NCBI RefSeq assembly: GCF_037893015.1
Contig: NC_133663.1
Location: 222,545,753 to 222,609,752, forward strand
Direction of reading: 5' to 3'
Source of the DNA: Macrotis lagotis
Taxonomy: Eukaryota; Chordata; Mammalia; Peramelemorphia; Peramelidae
Length of the DNA stretch: 64,000 bases
In this document: piece after piece, positions 41,893 through 52,699 of the stretch
How positions within the stretch are numbered: the first letter of the stretch is position 1
Layout of the letters: each line of letters begins with the position of its first letter
Program-made: the position numbers and the translations under genes
The notes under the pieces: generated by a model
Told to the model about the DNA's origin: nothing
What the model saw: the letters and a program-made list of their open reading frames with translations, nothing else
Database searches by the model: none

Positions 41893-42039
41893 TTTTTAGA
41901 TTTTTCAAGGCATTGGGGTTAAGTGGCTTGCCCAAGGCCACACACTTAGGTAATTATTAAGCGTCTGAGGTCGAATTTGAACTCAGGTACTCCTGACTCC
42001 TAGGCCGGTGCTCTATCCACTGCGCGACCTAGCTGCCCC
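41893..42039 (-). repeat. S1 SINE (variant subfamily), 14-15 bp TSD
   Basis: 'agatttttcaaggcattggg' to 'cgcgacctagctgcccc'. TCTTGGTGCATTTT flanks it (from 41878 and from 42040). It shares the diagnostic variants 'gcgtctgaggtcgaatttga' and 'atttttcaagg' with the copy at 42309 but not with other S1 copies. Confidence 0.95.
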
Positions 42040-42099
42040 TCTTGGTGCATTTTTAACGTATGTTCACTTATTTGGCATTATTCAGTGCCTACTTTGAAT

Positions 42100-42205
42100 A
42101 AGGCACCATGTTTCGGTGCTTGGATGGAACTTCCTAGAGGCAGGAACTATCTTTTGCCTTGCCTGGCACATTGTAGCAGCTTAATGAATGTTTCTTGATT
42201 ATCAG
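42100..42205 (+). repeat. L2 LINE 3' end
   Basis: 'cctagaggcaggaactatct', 'cctggcacattgtagcagct' and 'taatgaatgtttcttgatta'. Confidence 0.7.
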
Positions 42206-42308
42206 TTGTTTTTAAATCTCTTTTGCTATTACTCTACAATTCTCACAGTCTATATAAGGGTTCTAGTAACTTTCATTTCAGTCCTGATACTTATATTAGA
42301 AATACTGT

Positions 42309-42470
42309 GGGGGCAGCTAGGTGGCGCAGTGGATAGAGCACCGGCCCTGGAATCAGGAGTACCTGAGTTCAAATTCGACCTCAGACGCTTAATAATTACC
42401 TAGCTGTGTGGCCTTGGGCAAGCCACTTAACCCCATTGCCTTGAAAAATCTTAAAAGGAAAAAGAGAAAA
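42309..42470 (+). repeat. S1 SINE (variant subfamily), 13-bp TSD
   Basis: Head 'gggggcagctaggtggcgca', variants 'aaattcgacctcagacgctt' and 'ttgaaaaatctt'. AGAAATACTGTGG flanks it at 42298-42310 and 42471-42483. Roughly 95% identical, by eye, to the inverted copy at 41893-42039. Confidence 0.96.
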
Positions 42471-42483
42471 AGAAATACTGTGG

Positions 42484-43204
42484 AGTTCTCTTAACATATC
42501 TATATGCATTTTGAGTAATTGGTCTTGGACTCTAAGCCTTAATTTTCTCTTATTTGTCTCCATGGTTAAATCAGGTAGACTTCAGTTGATTTACTATCAA
42601 TAAAAAGGAACGTTTGTTTAACAGGGGAGTATATTGTTTAACGTGTGGATTCCCTCCAAAGAGAAACTTGGAGAGTGGAATGTCTTTGCTTTTGTAAACT
42701 GCCTCAAAGCCATTGTCTCAGCCTTATTTAATTGGGTTTGCTTTGGGGTTTATAGGAAAGGATACTTGGATTGCCAAATTCAAGTTGCAATCTTCCTGTT
42801 ACCCTGCCAGACTGCCCAGAAAAACCCCAAACCAGTTTTGGACACCCTCAAAGCCCCTTGAGTTAAAATAGTTCTATGTGGTGGACTCATGCTGGATGAA
42901 TGACAAATACCCTTTTCTCCTTTTCCTTAGATTCCTTAATGAGAATTCCTCCTTTCTTGAAGTAGTGGTAGTGGGCCCATAAATCTCCATTCCCGCTCCC
43001 CCTCCCAGTATATTGGTCTGTTTTTTTGACTTGTCTTATCTAAATCCTGTGGCCTTAATTCTTTTCTCCTTGATTTTCCAGAAGCTTTTGAAAGTGATTA
43101 CTCTTTTAGAGATATTTTAGAGAGTATTTTTCATAAATGTTCTCCAGTCCAATCCAATAAACATTTAATAAAAATAATCCCTGCCTTTATAGATAACAAT
43201 CAAA
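42484..43204. other. No gene seen
   Basis: Unassigned. Bases 42640-42880 are unique-looking ('ggatacttggattgccaaat'); a 75-codon frame there matches nothing known. A scrap of dispersed repeat lies at 43145-43200. Confidence 0.4.
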
Positions 43205-43500
43205 TTGGTGGGGGGGGGGCAGAAAACACATGAAAGGAGGCAGGAAAGCTGGAGTGTAGGGAAGTCTGTGGAGTTGAAACCAGTTGAATCTCCAGCAGCT
43301 GCAGAATGGAGTGATCAGAGAAATCCAGTCACTGGCCTCTATAAAGGATGTCATTGGGAGGAGTTTTGTGCTTTACCTCCATCAGAAAGAGAGGAGGCTG
43401 AGGGAGATGGTGTCAATCAAAGCTTGAGTTAGCAACAAGATAATGAGATTTCAAGTGATAGGTTTATTGGAGGAGGGGAAGTGCATCTTGTTCCATGGAA
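43205..43500 (-). repeat. Dispersed repeat, third copy of 3500/26500 type
   Basis: 'gtggagttgaaaccagttga' aligns with the reverse complement of 26600-26620, and 'gcatcttgttccatggaat' with the reverse complement of 3605-3622. A run of G lies at 43208-43217. Confidence 0.45.
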
Positions 43501-43529
43501 TGGTAAGCAGAGCATCTCAAAATTAATAT

Positions 43530-43641
43530 ATTTGTTGGAAGGTTGAAGTGAGTATAATGTGTAAAGTGCATTGAAAACTTTAAGGTATTATATAAGTACC
43601 AGTTATTATTATTAGTAGTAGTATTAGTATTAGTATTAGTA
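43530..43641 (+). repeat. MIR tail with (TTA/GTA)n
   Basis: 'aagtgcattgaaaactttaa', 'tatataagtaccagttatta', then a TAG/TAT microsatellite. Confidence 0.65.
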
Positions 43642-43662
43642 TTCTTCAAGGTCTATCCATGA

Positions 43663-43730
43663 TTCTCTGTGATTCTCTTCCTCTGTCTGTCTCTCTCTAA
43701 TTATATCTGTCTGTCTCTGTTTCTTTCAGC
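43663..43730. repeat. Pyrimidine-rich low complexity
   Basis: 'cctctgtctgtctctctcta' type repeats. Confidence 0.75.
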
Positions 43731-43734
43731 AAGC

Positions 43735-44885
43735 TCCCTCATTCCTATGCCTTCATCTAACACCTCCAAAAATCCATCTTCTTCACCTTACATCAGAAGA
43801 GAATCTGAACTACTGATATAACTTTCAGCTGCCTACAAATTTCATTTTCTGATACTTCTCCAAACTCATCCCTAAACTGGGCCCTTTATTTTCTCCCTAA
43901 AATACTTTTCTTTTTGACTTCTCTGTGGCACTACCATTCCACTGTCTTCTGAGCCTGAAATCTTGGTGGTCATCTTTGACTTTGCACTCCCCCTTCTGCC
44001 ATATTTGATCAGTTGCTTGCTCCTGACATCATCTCCTCAATATCTCTTTTATCTTTTCCCAATGTCATTATCCCAATCGAAACCAGCAATCTAACTATGA
44101 CAATAATTTCCTAACAAGTTTTCCCAGAACTTTTCTCTCCTTTGTCTATTGCATCAATCATCCAACTACCAAGAGAACCTTCCTTACACATGTTCTTGGT
44201 CATTTTCATCTTCTGCACCCCTCCCCAATTTCAGTGGCTCCCTATTATCCAGCAAATGAAGTTTGGATTTCTTTCCTTAGCACTTTAGATCACAATCTGG
44301 TCTCACTGTAATATACTAGTCAAATGACCAAGCATCTTTCTATTAAAACTATTATGCTAAGGAAATCAAAGTAAAGTCCCCACTTTCAGGTAGCTCACAG
44401 TCTTATCTCATGTCATGCCTTTCCAAAGGTACTTATGTTTTAGCCAAAGTTTTCCCATACTCCTATTTTGTGCTTTTGCTATTCCTAGATTGTTCTATCT
44501 CCCCCATTTGTCTCCTAAATTCCTATCTATCTTCTGAAATGCTACCTGTTTCAAGTAGTGTTTTCTGATCCACCTGGTAATAACCTCTTCTCCTTCCGTC
44601 TTATACAACACATTCTTTTGCTGAACTGAGAAATTCATTTGCACTTCTCTGATGAATTTAAAATTTTGTGGGGTGATCATTATTTATAATACTTCCAATA
44701 ATGATAGCTAACATTTTTACAACATTTTAAGGTGTTCAAAATGCTTCACATATAAAGCCTCATTTAAACCTCACAGTATCTTTCCCTTATAGTCTGTGAG
44801 CTTTTTGAGACCTGGGACAAAGTTCTGTTGAAACTTTGTACCCTGTCCTGTATCATTTAACATATGTTGATTGAATGAATCAATG
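43735..44885 (+). repeat. L2 LINE 3' portion, about 1.1 kb
   Basis: Follows L2 from 'tcatctaacacctccaaaaa' and 'cttggtggtcatctttgact' through 'cagtggctccctattatcca' to the 3' end 'agtctgtgagctttttgaga' and 'ttgattgaatgaatc'. The longest L2 here, too decayed to translate. A MIR piece interrupts it at 44690-44775. Confidence 0.78.
44690..44775 (-). repeat. MIR fragment inside L2
   Basis: 'aataatgatagctaacattt' and 'aaatgcttcacatataaagc', then 'ctcatttaaacctcacagta', in minus-strand MIR order. Confidence 0.6.
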
Positions 44886-44889
44886 TGTT

Positions 44890-45010
44890 TTTGTTCCTAC
44901 CCACACTTTGGGCAAGTCCTTTACCTACGTAGACAGTTTTCTCATTTGCTAAATTAAGGGCATTCAAATGGAATATCTCTGAGCTCTTTTCAAGTTCTAA
45001 AATTCTGTTT
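44890..45010 (+). repeat. MIR fragment
   Basis: 'actttgggcaagtcctttac' and 'tttctcatttgctaaattaa', then a 'ctcttttcaagttctaaaat' tail. Confidence 0.6.
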
Positions 45011-45084
45011 TCTATGAAAAATTGATTATAGAAGACCAGATACTGTTCAGTGGGTGTATATGTTATAAGTTAGTATATGTGGGG

Positions 45085-45328
45085 TATGACAGCATTTTTC
45101 AATTGTGTCCAGCTCTTCGTGACCCCATGTGAGTCTTCTTGGCAAAGATATTGGGAAGGTTTGCCATTTCCTTCTACAGTCAATTTTATATTTGAGGAAA
45201 CTGAGGCCAACAGAGTTGAAGGACTTGCCCAGAGCCACACAGCTAGTAAATATCTGAAATTAGATTTGAACTCAGATCTTCCTGACTCCAGGGACAACAC
45301 TCTATCCACTGTACCATCTAGCTGCCCT
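45085..45328 (-). repeat. S2 SINE, full length, minus strand
   Basis: 'tttttcaattgtgtccagct', 'gaaggtttgccatttccttc' and 'taccatctagctgccc'. Confidence 0.92.
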
Positions 45329-46449
45329 ATGGTATGGCATGTTATGGTATAGTATAGGATGCTTGTAGCCCTAGAGGAAGCCACAAGATGAATCTCTCCC
45401 TTAGCAAACATTTTATCACATTATTTAGGAAAATAATATAGAGAATGATTCCAGAAACGTTAATGTACCTTCAGAGTCAGAAGACAAGCCCATTTGGCTA
45501 ACTGTTGTTCAGTTCAGGCCAAGAACTGCTGTTGGGGGAATTTTACCTGTAAGAGATTTATAGAAAGATGGGCTAATAGCTGGAGCATCTGGCTATGTCA
45601 GTGTCTGAGAGATATACTAGATTAGATGCATATACCATTAAGAAAGATAGTAATACAGTCATTTTTCAAAAATTCAAATTAAGTCATCTAGCTTTAGTCA
45701 GGTTTGAATAGATAGAATCTTAGATCCTACACTTTGAAAATACTAGGTTTTTTTAAATCACTTTTCCTTTGAAGATCTTTAAATTAAACCAAATACTTTT
45801 TTTATAGTAGGTACAAAAAATGAACAAAAGGACTCTGACCTGAGGAAGAGTCTTCATTTTTGCTCCTTCTCCTACATTAGCTTCTATTCTTTCTCCCTCT
45901 CATATTCTTTCTCCCTCTCATGATGAGGAATTGTATACTTAGCTAAGAATAAAATTCGGAATGGGTTTTTGTTTTGTTTTGTTTGTTTATTCTAACATAA
46001 TCCAAATCTCTTGGATTAATTTTTGGCCAGTGATACATTCATTTGATAATTACATACAAAGCTCAGTGCTAGACAAAAAAAAATAGTATTAAGGAAATTT
46101 TGTAATATTGATTGGGACATAATTGGTTGGGGGTTGGAAGGGGATCACTTTGAGTATGGAAGACTGGTGTAAGAAGGAGAGGAGAAGGCAATAGAAGGGA
46201 GAAGTTATGGGTGGGGAAATCCCACTTTTCTACACTGAAGCTTCCTTTCATAGGAACTGAAGAAATATTTCCTGGAGAACTGGGAAATATTAATGGGTGG
46301 GCCTGGCTTTGAGGTGCCTTTGGATGTTGACATATATGAAGCCTCTGGGATGTTGGGTCAATATGTGAACAACTCAGTCCTTTTGCCCCATTCCAGTTAG
46401 AGACTTTACTGGATGATAATACAATAAAGACAATTAGCACTACTTAATA
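45329..46449. other. No gene; one 18-bp tandem duplication
   Basis: Mostly unassigned. TATTCTTTCTCCCTCTCA occurs twice head to tail at 45885-45902 and 45903-45920. The 123-codon reverse frame at 46069-46440 is proline/serine-rich with no recognisable domain. Confidence 0.5.
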
Positions 46450-46620
46450 GCATAGAATATTAAAGTCAGGAGGAATCTTTGATAATTTTTGACCCAACCC
46501 CACCATCTCACATTGATGACTGATCAATAATAATAGACCTGGACCTGGAAGAGACCTCATGTAATTTAATGGCCTCATTTCAAAAATAAGGTAAGAGGTC
46601 TAGGATTAAGAGATATGCCA
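46450..46620 (-). repeat. MIR-type SINE, minus strand
   Basis: 'ggacctggaagagacctcat', 'aatggcctcatttcaaaaat' and 'ggattaagagatatgcc'. Confidence 0.55.
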
Positions 46621-46689
46621 TCAGATGAAACTAAATTGAAAGGAGCCATTTGCCAGATAGCACTTTCTTTACATTATATTTAAACCTCT

Positions 46690-46775
46690 CCAAGTTGAGG
46701 GACTTTTCCCTTCTTTGTATTCTTAGTGCTTTGTATATAGAAGGTATTCTAAAATATGTTTGTTGAATTAAATTG
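46690..46775 (+). repeat. L2 LINE 3' end
   Basis: 'aagttgagggacttttccct', 'tagtgctttgtatatagaag' and 'aatatgtttgttgaatt'. Confidence 0.65.
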
Positions 46776-46839
46776 AGTCTGAGTATCTTTTCACAAAAGC
46801 AGTGAATCTTTTTTTTTTAAAAGAGAATTCTTATTATTA

Positions 46840-47010
46840 CAGACTTTTGCAGTTTGAAGGAACCTTGAAGACCATCCAATATCCTCATTTTCCAGGTGAG
46901 AAAACTGGGAGTTTTGAGGAGGTTAGTTGATCTGCCCTAGGATGTAAGACTAGAATAGGGAAAGGTCTGGGCACTTGACTTTCACAGTTCAGGGCTCTTT
47001 CCATTAGTCA
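46840..47010 (-). repeat. MIR SINE, minus strand
   Basis: 'tcctcattttccaggtgaga' and 'aaactgggagttttgaggag', then 'cagggctctttccat'. Confidence 0.65.
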
Positions 47011-47229
47011 CATCCAGTCACAAGCTAGAGTCATACAGGCTCATACAAGCTCCCAATTGTTTAGTATTCATTGTGAAATTTTATATTTTGGAAAGTGGCA
47101 AAACCTATAGATCAGGGCTTGATTTATTGTTTTATTGATTATTTCAATTTAAGTGATAGGGAAAATCTTAATAATGCAGATAAAATTTAAAAGTAGCTCA
47201 CCCTTTTTTCCCCTAGAAATAGAACCTTG

Positions 47230-47335
47230 TTATTCAGTCATGTTCGGCTCTGATCCCATTTGAGTTTTTCTTGGCATAGTTATGGAAGTGATTTGTCATT
47301 TCCTTCAATAGCTCATTTTACAGATAACAAGCATG
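47230..47335 (-). repeat. S2 SINE, first part (interrupted)
   Basis: 'cttgttattcagtcatgttc', 'gaagtgatttgtcatttcct' and 'ctcattttacagata'. It resumes at 47504. Confidence 0.85.
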
Positions 47336-47503
47336 AGGGTTGGCTAGGTGGTACAGTGGTTGGAGCACTGACCCTGGAGTCAGGAGGACCTGAGTTCAAA
47401 ATTTGAACTCAGACATTTAATACTTACTTAACTGTGTGACCTTGAGCAAGTCATTTAAGCCTGTTGCCTTGAAAAAATATGAACAAAAACAAAACAAAAA
47501 ATA
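47336..47503 (+). repeat. S1 SINE inserted in S2
   Basis: 'gggttggctaggtggtacag', 'gagtcaggaggacctgagtt' and 'gttgccttgaaaaaatatga', with an A-rich tail. Orientation is opposite to the host SINE. Confidence 0.88.
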
Positions 47504-47527
47504 CTGAGGCAAACAGGATTAAGTGAT
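47504..47527 (-). repeat. S2 SINE, second part
   Basis: 'ctgaggcaaacaggattaag' continues the S2 sequence broken at 47335. The rest of the head is lost. Confidence 0.8.
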
Positions 47528-48019
47528 TATTTTTTTCCTGGAGAGTTAGTTGTTTTTTGTCAACACACATCTGGTAAAACCCCAGTTTCAGGAACCAAAT
47601 TTCCCCTTGATAATTTCCCAGATTGGCTTCATTCACAATTTTACAAATACTGTAGATTACACTCTTTAAATATGGTGGCTTTTAAGAATCACATACCACA
47701 AACTGACAATTTCTTTCATTGTTAAAACTACAAATTAATTCTAATAAACTCCGATATCAAGTGCTGTCATGATTAAACTAGAAAAGTAAAGGGGTGACTT
47801 TACTGTAAGCCTAATTCATTATCCCCAAGGGGAAATACTTCATCATTATTGGTTTATCTTTTTCCCCTTGTTAGATACATCTGTAAGAACTCCTACAGAG
47901 TTTTCCAAGTTCTGGATACGATTATCTAAAATAAGTATATATTTGTGTGTGCAGATGCTCAGAAGCAGCAAGAATAAGCATGGGAACAGTGGAGAACTGT
48001 ATATGTAGGTAGATAGCAA
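47528..48019. other. No feature seen
   Basis: Unassigned, AT-rich. Confidence 0.4.
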
Positions 48020-48500
48020 CATCTATTTCAGTCTCTTCTGTTTCTATGTATTTACCTCTATTTTTATCTCTAATTCTATCTCTACCTCTTATCTATTTCT
48101 CTAGCTCTTATCTCTTTATTTCTGTTTTTCTGTCAGTATCTATGTCTATCACCTTTGTCTCTAGCTCTCTCTATTTCTATCTCCATTTCTTACCTCTCCA
48201 GCTATTTCTCTATCTCTGTGTCAATATAGCTCTGTTTCTATTTTTATCTCTTATCTCTTTTTTTTAGGTTTTTGCAAGGCAAATGGGGTTAAATGGCTTG
48301 CCCAAGGCCACACAGCTAGGTAATTATTAAGTGTCTGAGATCGGATTTGAACCCAGGTGCTCCTGACTCCAAGGCTGGTGCTTTATCCACTGTGCCATCT
48401 AGCAGCCCCTGTCTCTTATCTCTTTATTCCTGTCTACCTATCTCTTTTTAATCATCATCATCACCCTTATCTCTCTCTCATCTGTCTCTGTCCTTTCTTT
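48020..48500. repeat. Degenerate pyrimidine satellite split by a SINE
   Basis: CTATTT/CTCTAT-type repeats run from 48020 to 48260 and again from 48411 to 48500, with the S1 copy at 48261-48410 between them. Confidence 0.85.
48261..48410 (-). repeat. S1 SINE with perfect 14-bp TSD
   Basis: 'aggtttttgcaaggcaaatg' to 'gccatctagcagcccc'. TCTCTTATCTCTTT flanks it at 48247-48260 and 48412-48425. Confidence 0.95.
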
Positions 48501-48689
48501 AACATAAAATAATCTTAAAATCAAGATAACTCTTTCAGAGGAAAAAACAAAAACAAAAGCCAGTCATATTATAGCTTAGTACAATTTAACAACATATGGT
48601 CCCATGGAGTATTTTGGTCCCAGGATTAGGTTCCAGTTAAACTAGTCTTTCTCCCCCCTCCCCAAATTCTTGTTTTTTTGTGTAAGTTT

Positions 48690-49330
48690 ATGGGCAGAAC
48701 TGAATAATATAGCACCCTGCCCTGAGAGTTTCCTGTAGCAGGAATGACTTTCAGATTCCCACTGTGCTTTTGATTAATGTTCTACCTGTGACTTCTGCAG
48801 ATCTGGACTGTTTTGTTTCTGCAGGAAGGAAGAAGGAGAAAAGAAGACAAGGAGGATAAGCTTGTGCAGCTGGTGCCATGTTAAGCAGGCTGGAATGTAA
48901 GATTCATAGTTCACTCATATTTCTTATTAAGGGTAATTCACCCAAAATGCATTTCCCTGACACTATTCTGAAAAGTAGCATAATCCAATTGTCAGTGAAC
49001 TGAGGGAGGAGAGATGCCCAATGTCATTAACAGTAGCTTCCGATCATATCACAAATGAACGCAAACAGGCCTGATTGCTCTCCCTAATATCCTGTAGTCT
49101 GTTTGGACCCTCCCCAGCCACTGGAAGGGCTGAGTGCAGACTTCCAATCTCGCCCCAGGCAATGCACAGCCTTCTTGCCCTTTTCAGATCCCAGCTTGTG
49201 ACAAGCCATAGAACATAACAGAAAATGATGGGCAGCCCAATAGTTGAAACTAGCTGCTATCATGGTACAATGTGTGTGACCTTTCTGCAGAGCTGGAGAA
49301 ACACATATCCCATTAGAGTAGCCCTATGCA
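48690..49330. other. Repeat-free block, possible conserved element
   Basis: About 640 bp of balanced sequence: 'ttcagattcccactgtgctt', 'gtagcttccgatcatatcac', 'caatctcgccccaggcaatg'. No transposon signature and no open frame of known family. Confidence 0.4.
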
Positions 49331-50064
49331 AGTCAGGTCATCTTTGGCTAGACAGGGCCTGTTTTCTAGCCTCTGTTGGGGGGTGATGCGAGGACCTTCT
49401 TCTCTACTTGTCTTTACTTTTGCAGAAGAGCCCAGATCTCTTTTTTTCATGTATTACTTGAACCATTCTGCTCCCCAGGGAGCTAGATTAATGGGATGGG
49501 GAATGAATGAGACAATAGTGAGGGAACCAGATGAAGAAAAATTTCCTTTCAAATTTTTTCAGGAAAAAAATTATGGAGTTTGAAAATTCCCTAAAGGACA
49601 ATACTAGAAGATAGACTAAGACAAACATTACTCTCTGCAGCCCCCCTCCTTCCCCTAGCAAGTTCTGTGATACATTTTCCTAATGGTTCTTACATAAATG
49701 TGTGTATTAATTCACACAGATTTATTTGCTATATTAAGAAAGCCTATCTCCAAACATGTGAAATTAAATTAATAAATCACCAGAACCTAAACCAACTGAA
49801 TTCAAGTCTAATTCTATGGATCTCTGGAAGAGGTAGGCCCAAAGTGATCTCCCTTTTGGCTTCTTTGAACTGTTCTCCAAAATGAAGGAAAAACACTTTG
49901 GAAAGGGTACAACTTAAGGGAAATGATAAAATTGTTGATTCTCAAAAGGAGACACTGACTAGAATAAGGACAAGGTCAACAAAAGTACCTTTTCTAATAA
50001 TCTAAAAATTTTTCCATTCTGCTAATTTACTCCAATGCATTCCAAGATGTTAACAATAATAGAT
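49331..50064. other. No gene seen
   Basis: Unassigned. Open frames of 85 and 72 codons resemble no known protein. Confidence 0.4.
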
Positions 50065-50250
50065 CATAATTATACAGCTTGGGTATGCAGAATGCTTGCC
50101 TCACAACTCCCTAAGATAAGAGGTCCAAGTATTATCATTTCCATTTTACAGATGAAGAAATTGAAGTTCAGAGTGGAGTTAAACTTGGAGTTTAAGTGTC
50201 TTTCCCAAGATCAAGTGTATAACTCAAAACTAGAATGCTGATCTCCTCTC
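50065..50250 (-). repeat. MIR SINE, minus strand
   Basis: 'tcatttccattttacagatg', 'aagtgtctttcccaagatca' and 'tgctgatctcctctctaccc'. Confidence 0.7.
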
Positions 50251-50309
50251 TACCCAGTCTTTGGTACAAAATCTAGTACTTCTTTTCTCTCAAGCTAAAA
50301 CAACAATTA

Positions 50310-50640
50310 TAAAATATAACTATTTTTCCAGGCACTTACTAGGAATACCAAGAAAGGCCAAAAACAGTTCCCTCAAAGAATTCAGTCTAATGGGAGGAGG
50401 TAACATGCAAATGACTATGCACAAAAAAAGACATAGAAAGAATAAATGGGAAATAATCTCAGAGGGAAGGTACTAAGATTAAAAAAGGATAGAGAAAGGC
50501 TTCTTGCAGAAGGTAATGGCGACTTGGAGGAAGCCAGAGGAGGTGTAGATGAGGAGGGTAAGAGTTCTATAAGGAGCTTTGAAAATAGCCAAATACTTGA
50601 GATAATCAGCTCTCCATTGCTCATCAATGCATCCTTCTAC
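50310..50640 (+). repeat. Ancient long dispersed repeat
   Basis: 'aagaaaggccaaaaacagtt', 'gtctaatgggaggaggtaac', 'gaaataatctcagagggaag' and 'ggcttcttgcagaaggtaat' follow the long version of the atgtgccaggcact repeat. Confidence 0.6.
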
Positions 50641-50739
50641 CTCCCTTAGATATTGTCCCCATACGAATATCCTAAAGTTCCCCCTCATTCAAGTCAATTA
50701 ATATTTATTGGCTGCCTCCTGGAAATGACTGATTTTCTC

Positions 50740-50990
50740 TATTGAGGTCTGCTTCCAGATTCCCGATTTGTAATCCCAGTTTCCTAGCCTGTTTCTTTTC
50801 CATTTCTGTTGGCAGCAGCCCTGATATGCCCCAGCAGGCATCTGGAGCCCATTAATGTTGCATCAGGTGGACAAGCACAGAATGGAAATACAAGTTCACA
50901 AGGTCTGAGGCCAGGAAATAAATATGCCCAGCATTAGTATAGGGGCATCTGTAATTTCTGAGGATGAGATCGCTGCTTTTTTTTTGTTAA
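50740..50990. other. Repeat-free block, possible conserved element
   Basis: 'ctgatatgccccagcaggca', 'attaatgttgcatcaggtgg' and 'gaaataaatatgcccagcat'. Balanced composition without repeat signature. Confidence 0.35.
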
Positions 50991-51404
50991 GTTCCCATGG
51001 GACCACAGGTCTTGGAACAAAGGGGATTTCTTTCAGGCATCTTTTATATCACTCAGATATGTCAAACATAATATTGGGCTAGTCTCCTTGTTTTCCCCCA
51101 TCTTAGATGGAATGTCTTTTCAAGTACAAACACCCTTACTGTAAAGAAAAGACTATTTCCTTATATATTTGACCATACTACATTGTTGAAATGAATGTTT
51201 CTCTTATGACACCTTTTGACATCAGCAGTATAACCATCCTTTCTGCCATATTACTTTAATGCATCCCCTGGCTCATTCTGTTGTAGAATATAATGAATTT
51301 TAGTTAAAAGTCCCATTTTCAAATATTTCATCAGTTGGAAAGCTCTGGAAAACAGTGTTTCCAATATCAATTAATGCAAATCTTAACCTGCTATTATCCT
51401 AGCA
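50991..51404. other. No feature seen
   Basis: Unassigned sequence. Confidence 0.4.
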
Positions 51405-51621
51405 TTGTAATGGCTATTCATTTGAGAGACAAGCCAGTGTAGTAGATAGATTGAGGGACCCGTAGTTGGGAAGATATGATTTTTGAACCCTGCTTCTTTA
51501 TGTTTACTAAGATCATTGTGGCCACTAGGTTGCACAGTGGATAGTGTGCAGAACTGGGAATCTTGAAGACCTGAGTTCAAATCTTGAATCAGATAATCTA
51601 TCCCTAGCTGTGTGAAACTGA
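51405..51621 (+). repeat. Two tRNA-headed SINE 5' parts in a row
   Basis: 'agtgtagtagatagattgag' begins one copy. 'tggccactaggttgcacagt' (from about 51519) begins another, which runs to 'gctgtgtgaaactga' and is cut by the S3 insertion. Confidence 0.65.
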
Positions 51622-51928
51622 GCAGCTAGGTGGTACAGTGGCTAGAGCACCGGTCCTGATGTCACAAAGACCTGAGTTCAAATGTGGCCTTAGACATTTC
51701 ACACTTGCTAACTGTGTGACCCTGGGCAAGTCACTTAACCCTGATTGCCTCACATCAAGGGCCATCTTCATTCATCTTGATGCATATTTTGAAGCCATAT
51801 GTCTTTGGTAGAAAAAGTGAGACTGGTGATTTAGCATAGCACCCCTCACTCAAATTCAATTCATGAGCATATCATGGCATCACCTCCCTGATTTCATTGT
51901 CTTCTTTGAGAATGAAGGACAAACAATG
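51622..51928 (+). repeat. S3 SINE, full length
   Basis: Head 'gcagctaggtggtacagtgg', core 'ctgggcaagtcacttaaccc', body 'atcatggcatcacctccctg' and tail 'cttctttgagaatgaaggac'. CTGAGCA occurs at both edges. The best full-length S3 of the window. Confidence 0.92.
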
Positions 51929-52090
51929 ACTCTGAGCAAGTCTCTTAATTTCTCTGTACCTCAGTTTCCTCATGTGTAAAAAATGTAAAATATGTTCCTC
52001 TATTATTGTAATTATTGTAATTATATAGGTTAATATATGTAAAAGTGAGAAACTTTAAGCCTTAATGTGCCACATAAATACCAATTAAAG
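51929..52090 (+). repeat. SINE/MIR 3' part resumed after S3
   Basis: 'gagcaagtctcttaatttct' and 'cctcagtttcctcatgtgta' continue the SINE broken at 51621. It ends in 'aatgtgccacataaatacc'. Confidence 0.75.
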
Positions 52091-52099
52091 CAATTTAAC

Positions 52100-52480
52100 C
52101 TCTTTGACTTGGATTTTTTAAATTTTAAAATGGTAATATCTAAAATAAAAAAGGCTATATTTGTAGTAGAAATGCAAAGCATTCAATCTAAGGGACACAC
52201 TCCAGAGTGCTTTTGAAACTAGATTAAAAATGTAAATATTAAAACTAGATTAAAATATAAATACTTAAATATGTAAAAATGAGAAAAATTTAACAAAATA
52301 AATTAAAATACAATAAACCATAATTGATAGTAATTTGTAGCTTTCAAAGTGAATATGCTGCATAGGGATCCTCATGGATCATTAATAGATTTGACTCCAT
52401 TGATCTATATAGTACCTACCTCAGAGGTTGTTGTAAGACTTCCAGTATATATCCAATATCCAATATCCATATCCAATATC
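52100..52480. repeat. AT-rich with short tandem duplications
   Basis: A 27-bp unit beginning 'aaactagattaaaa' occurs at about 52215-52241 and 52242-52268. A TATCCAA-type repeat lies at 52447-52481. Confidence 0.7.
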
Positions 52481-52699
52481 CTTTGTCAGTTATTATTTAT
52501 TCTACTTTCTGCATTTTTGGAATTTTCTCCTTGCCCCACACATCCAGTATGACCCTTTCCCCATTATCTATTACTCATCATACTAGTTAATTAAACTTCT
52601 CTATTTGGGAGCTTTGTCTTTGCCAACATTAAATAATAAATTTTCATCTTTAATTTTTTTTTCTTTCTTAGAAACCAATAAAATTATCTTGTTGCAATG

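Noticed and set aside
46069..46440. 123-codon reverse frame
   Set aside because: Serine/proline-rich without family resemblance; it begins inside a repeat scrap and lies in unassigned DNA.
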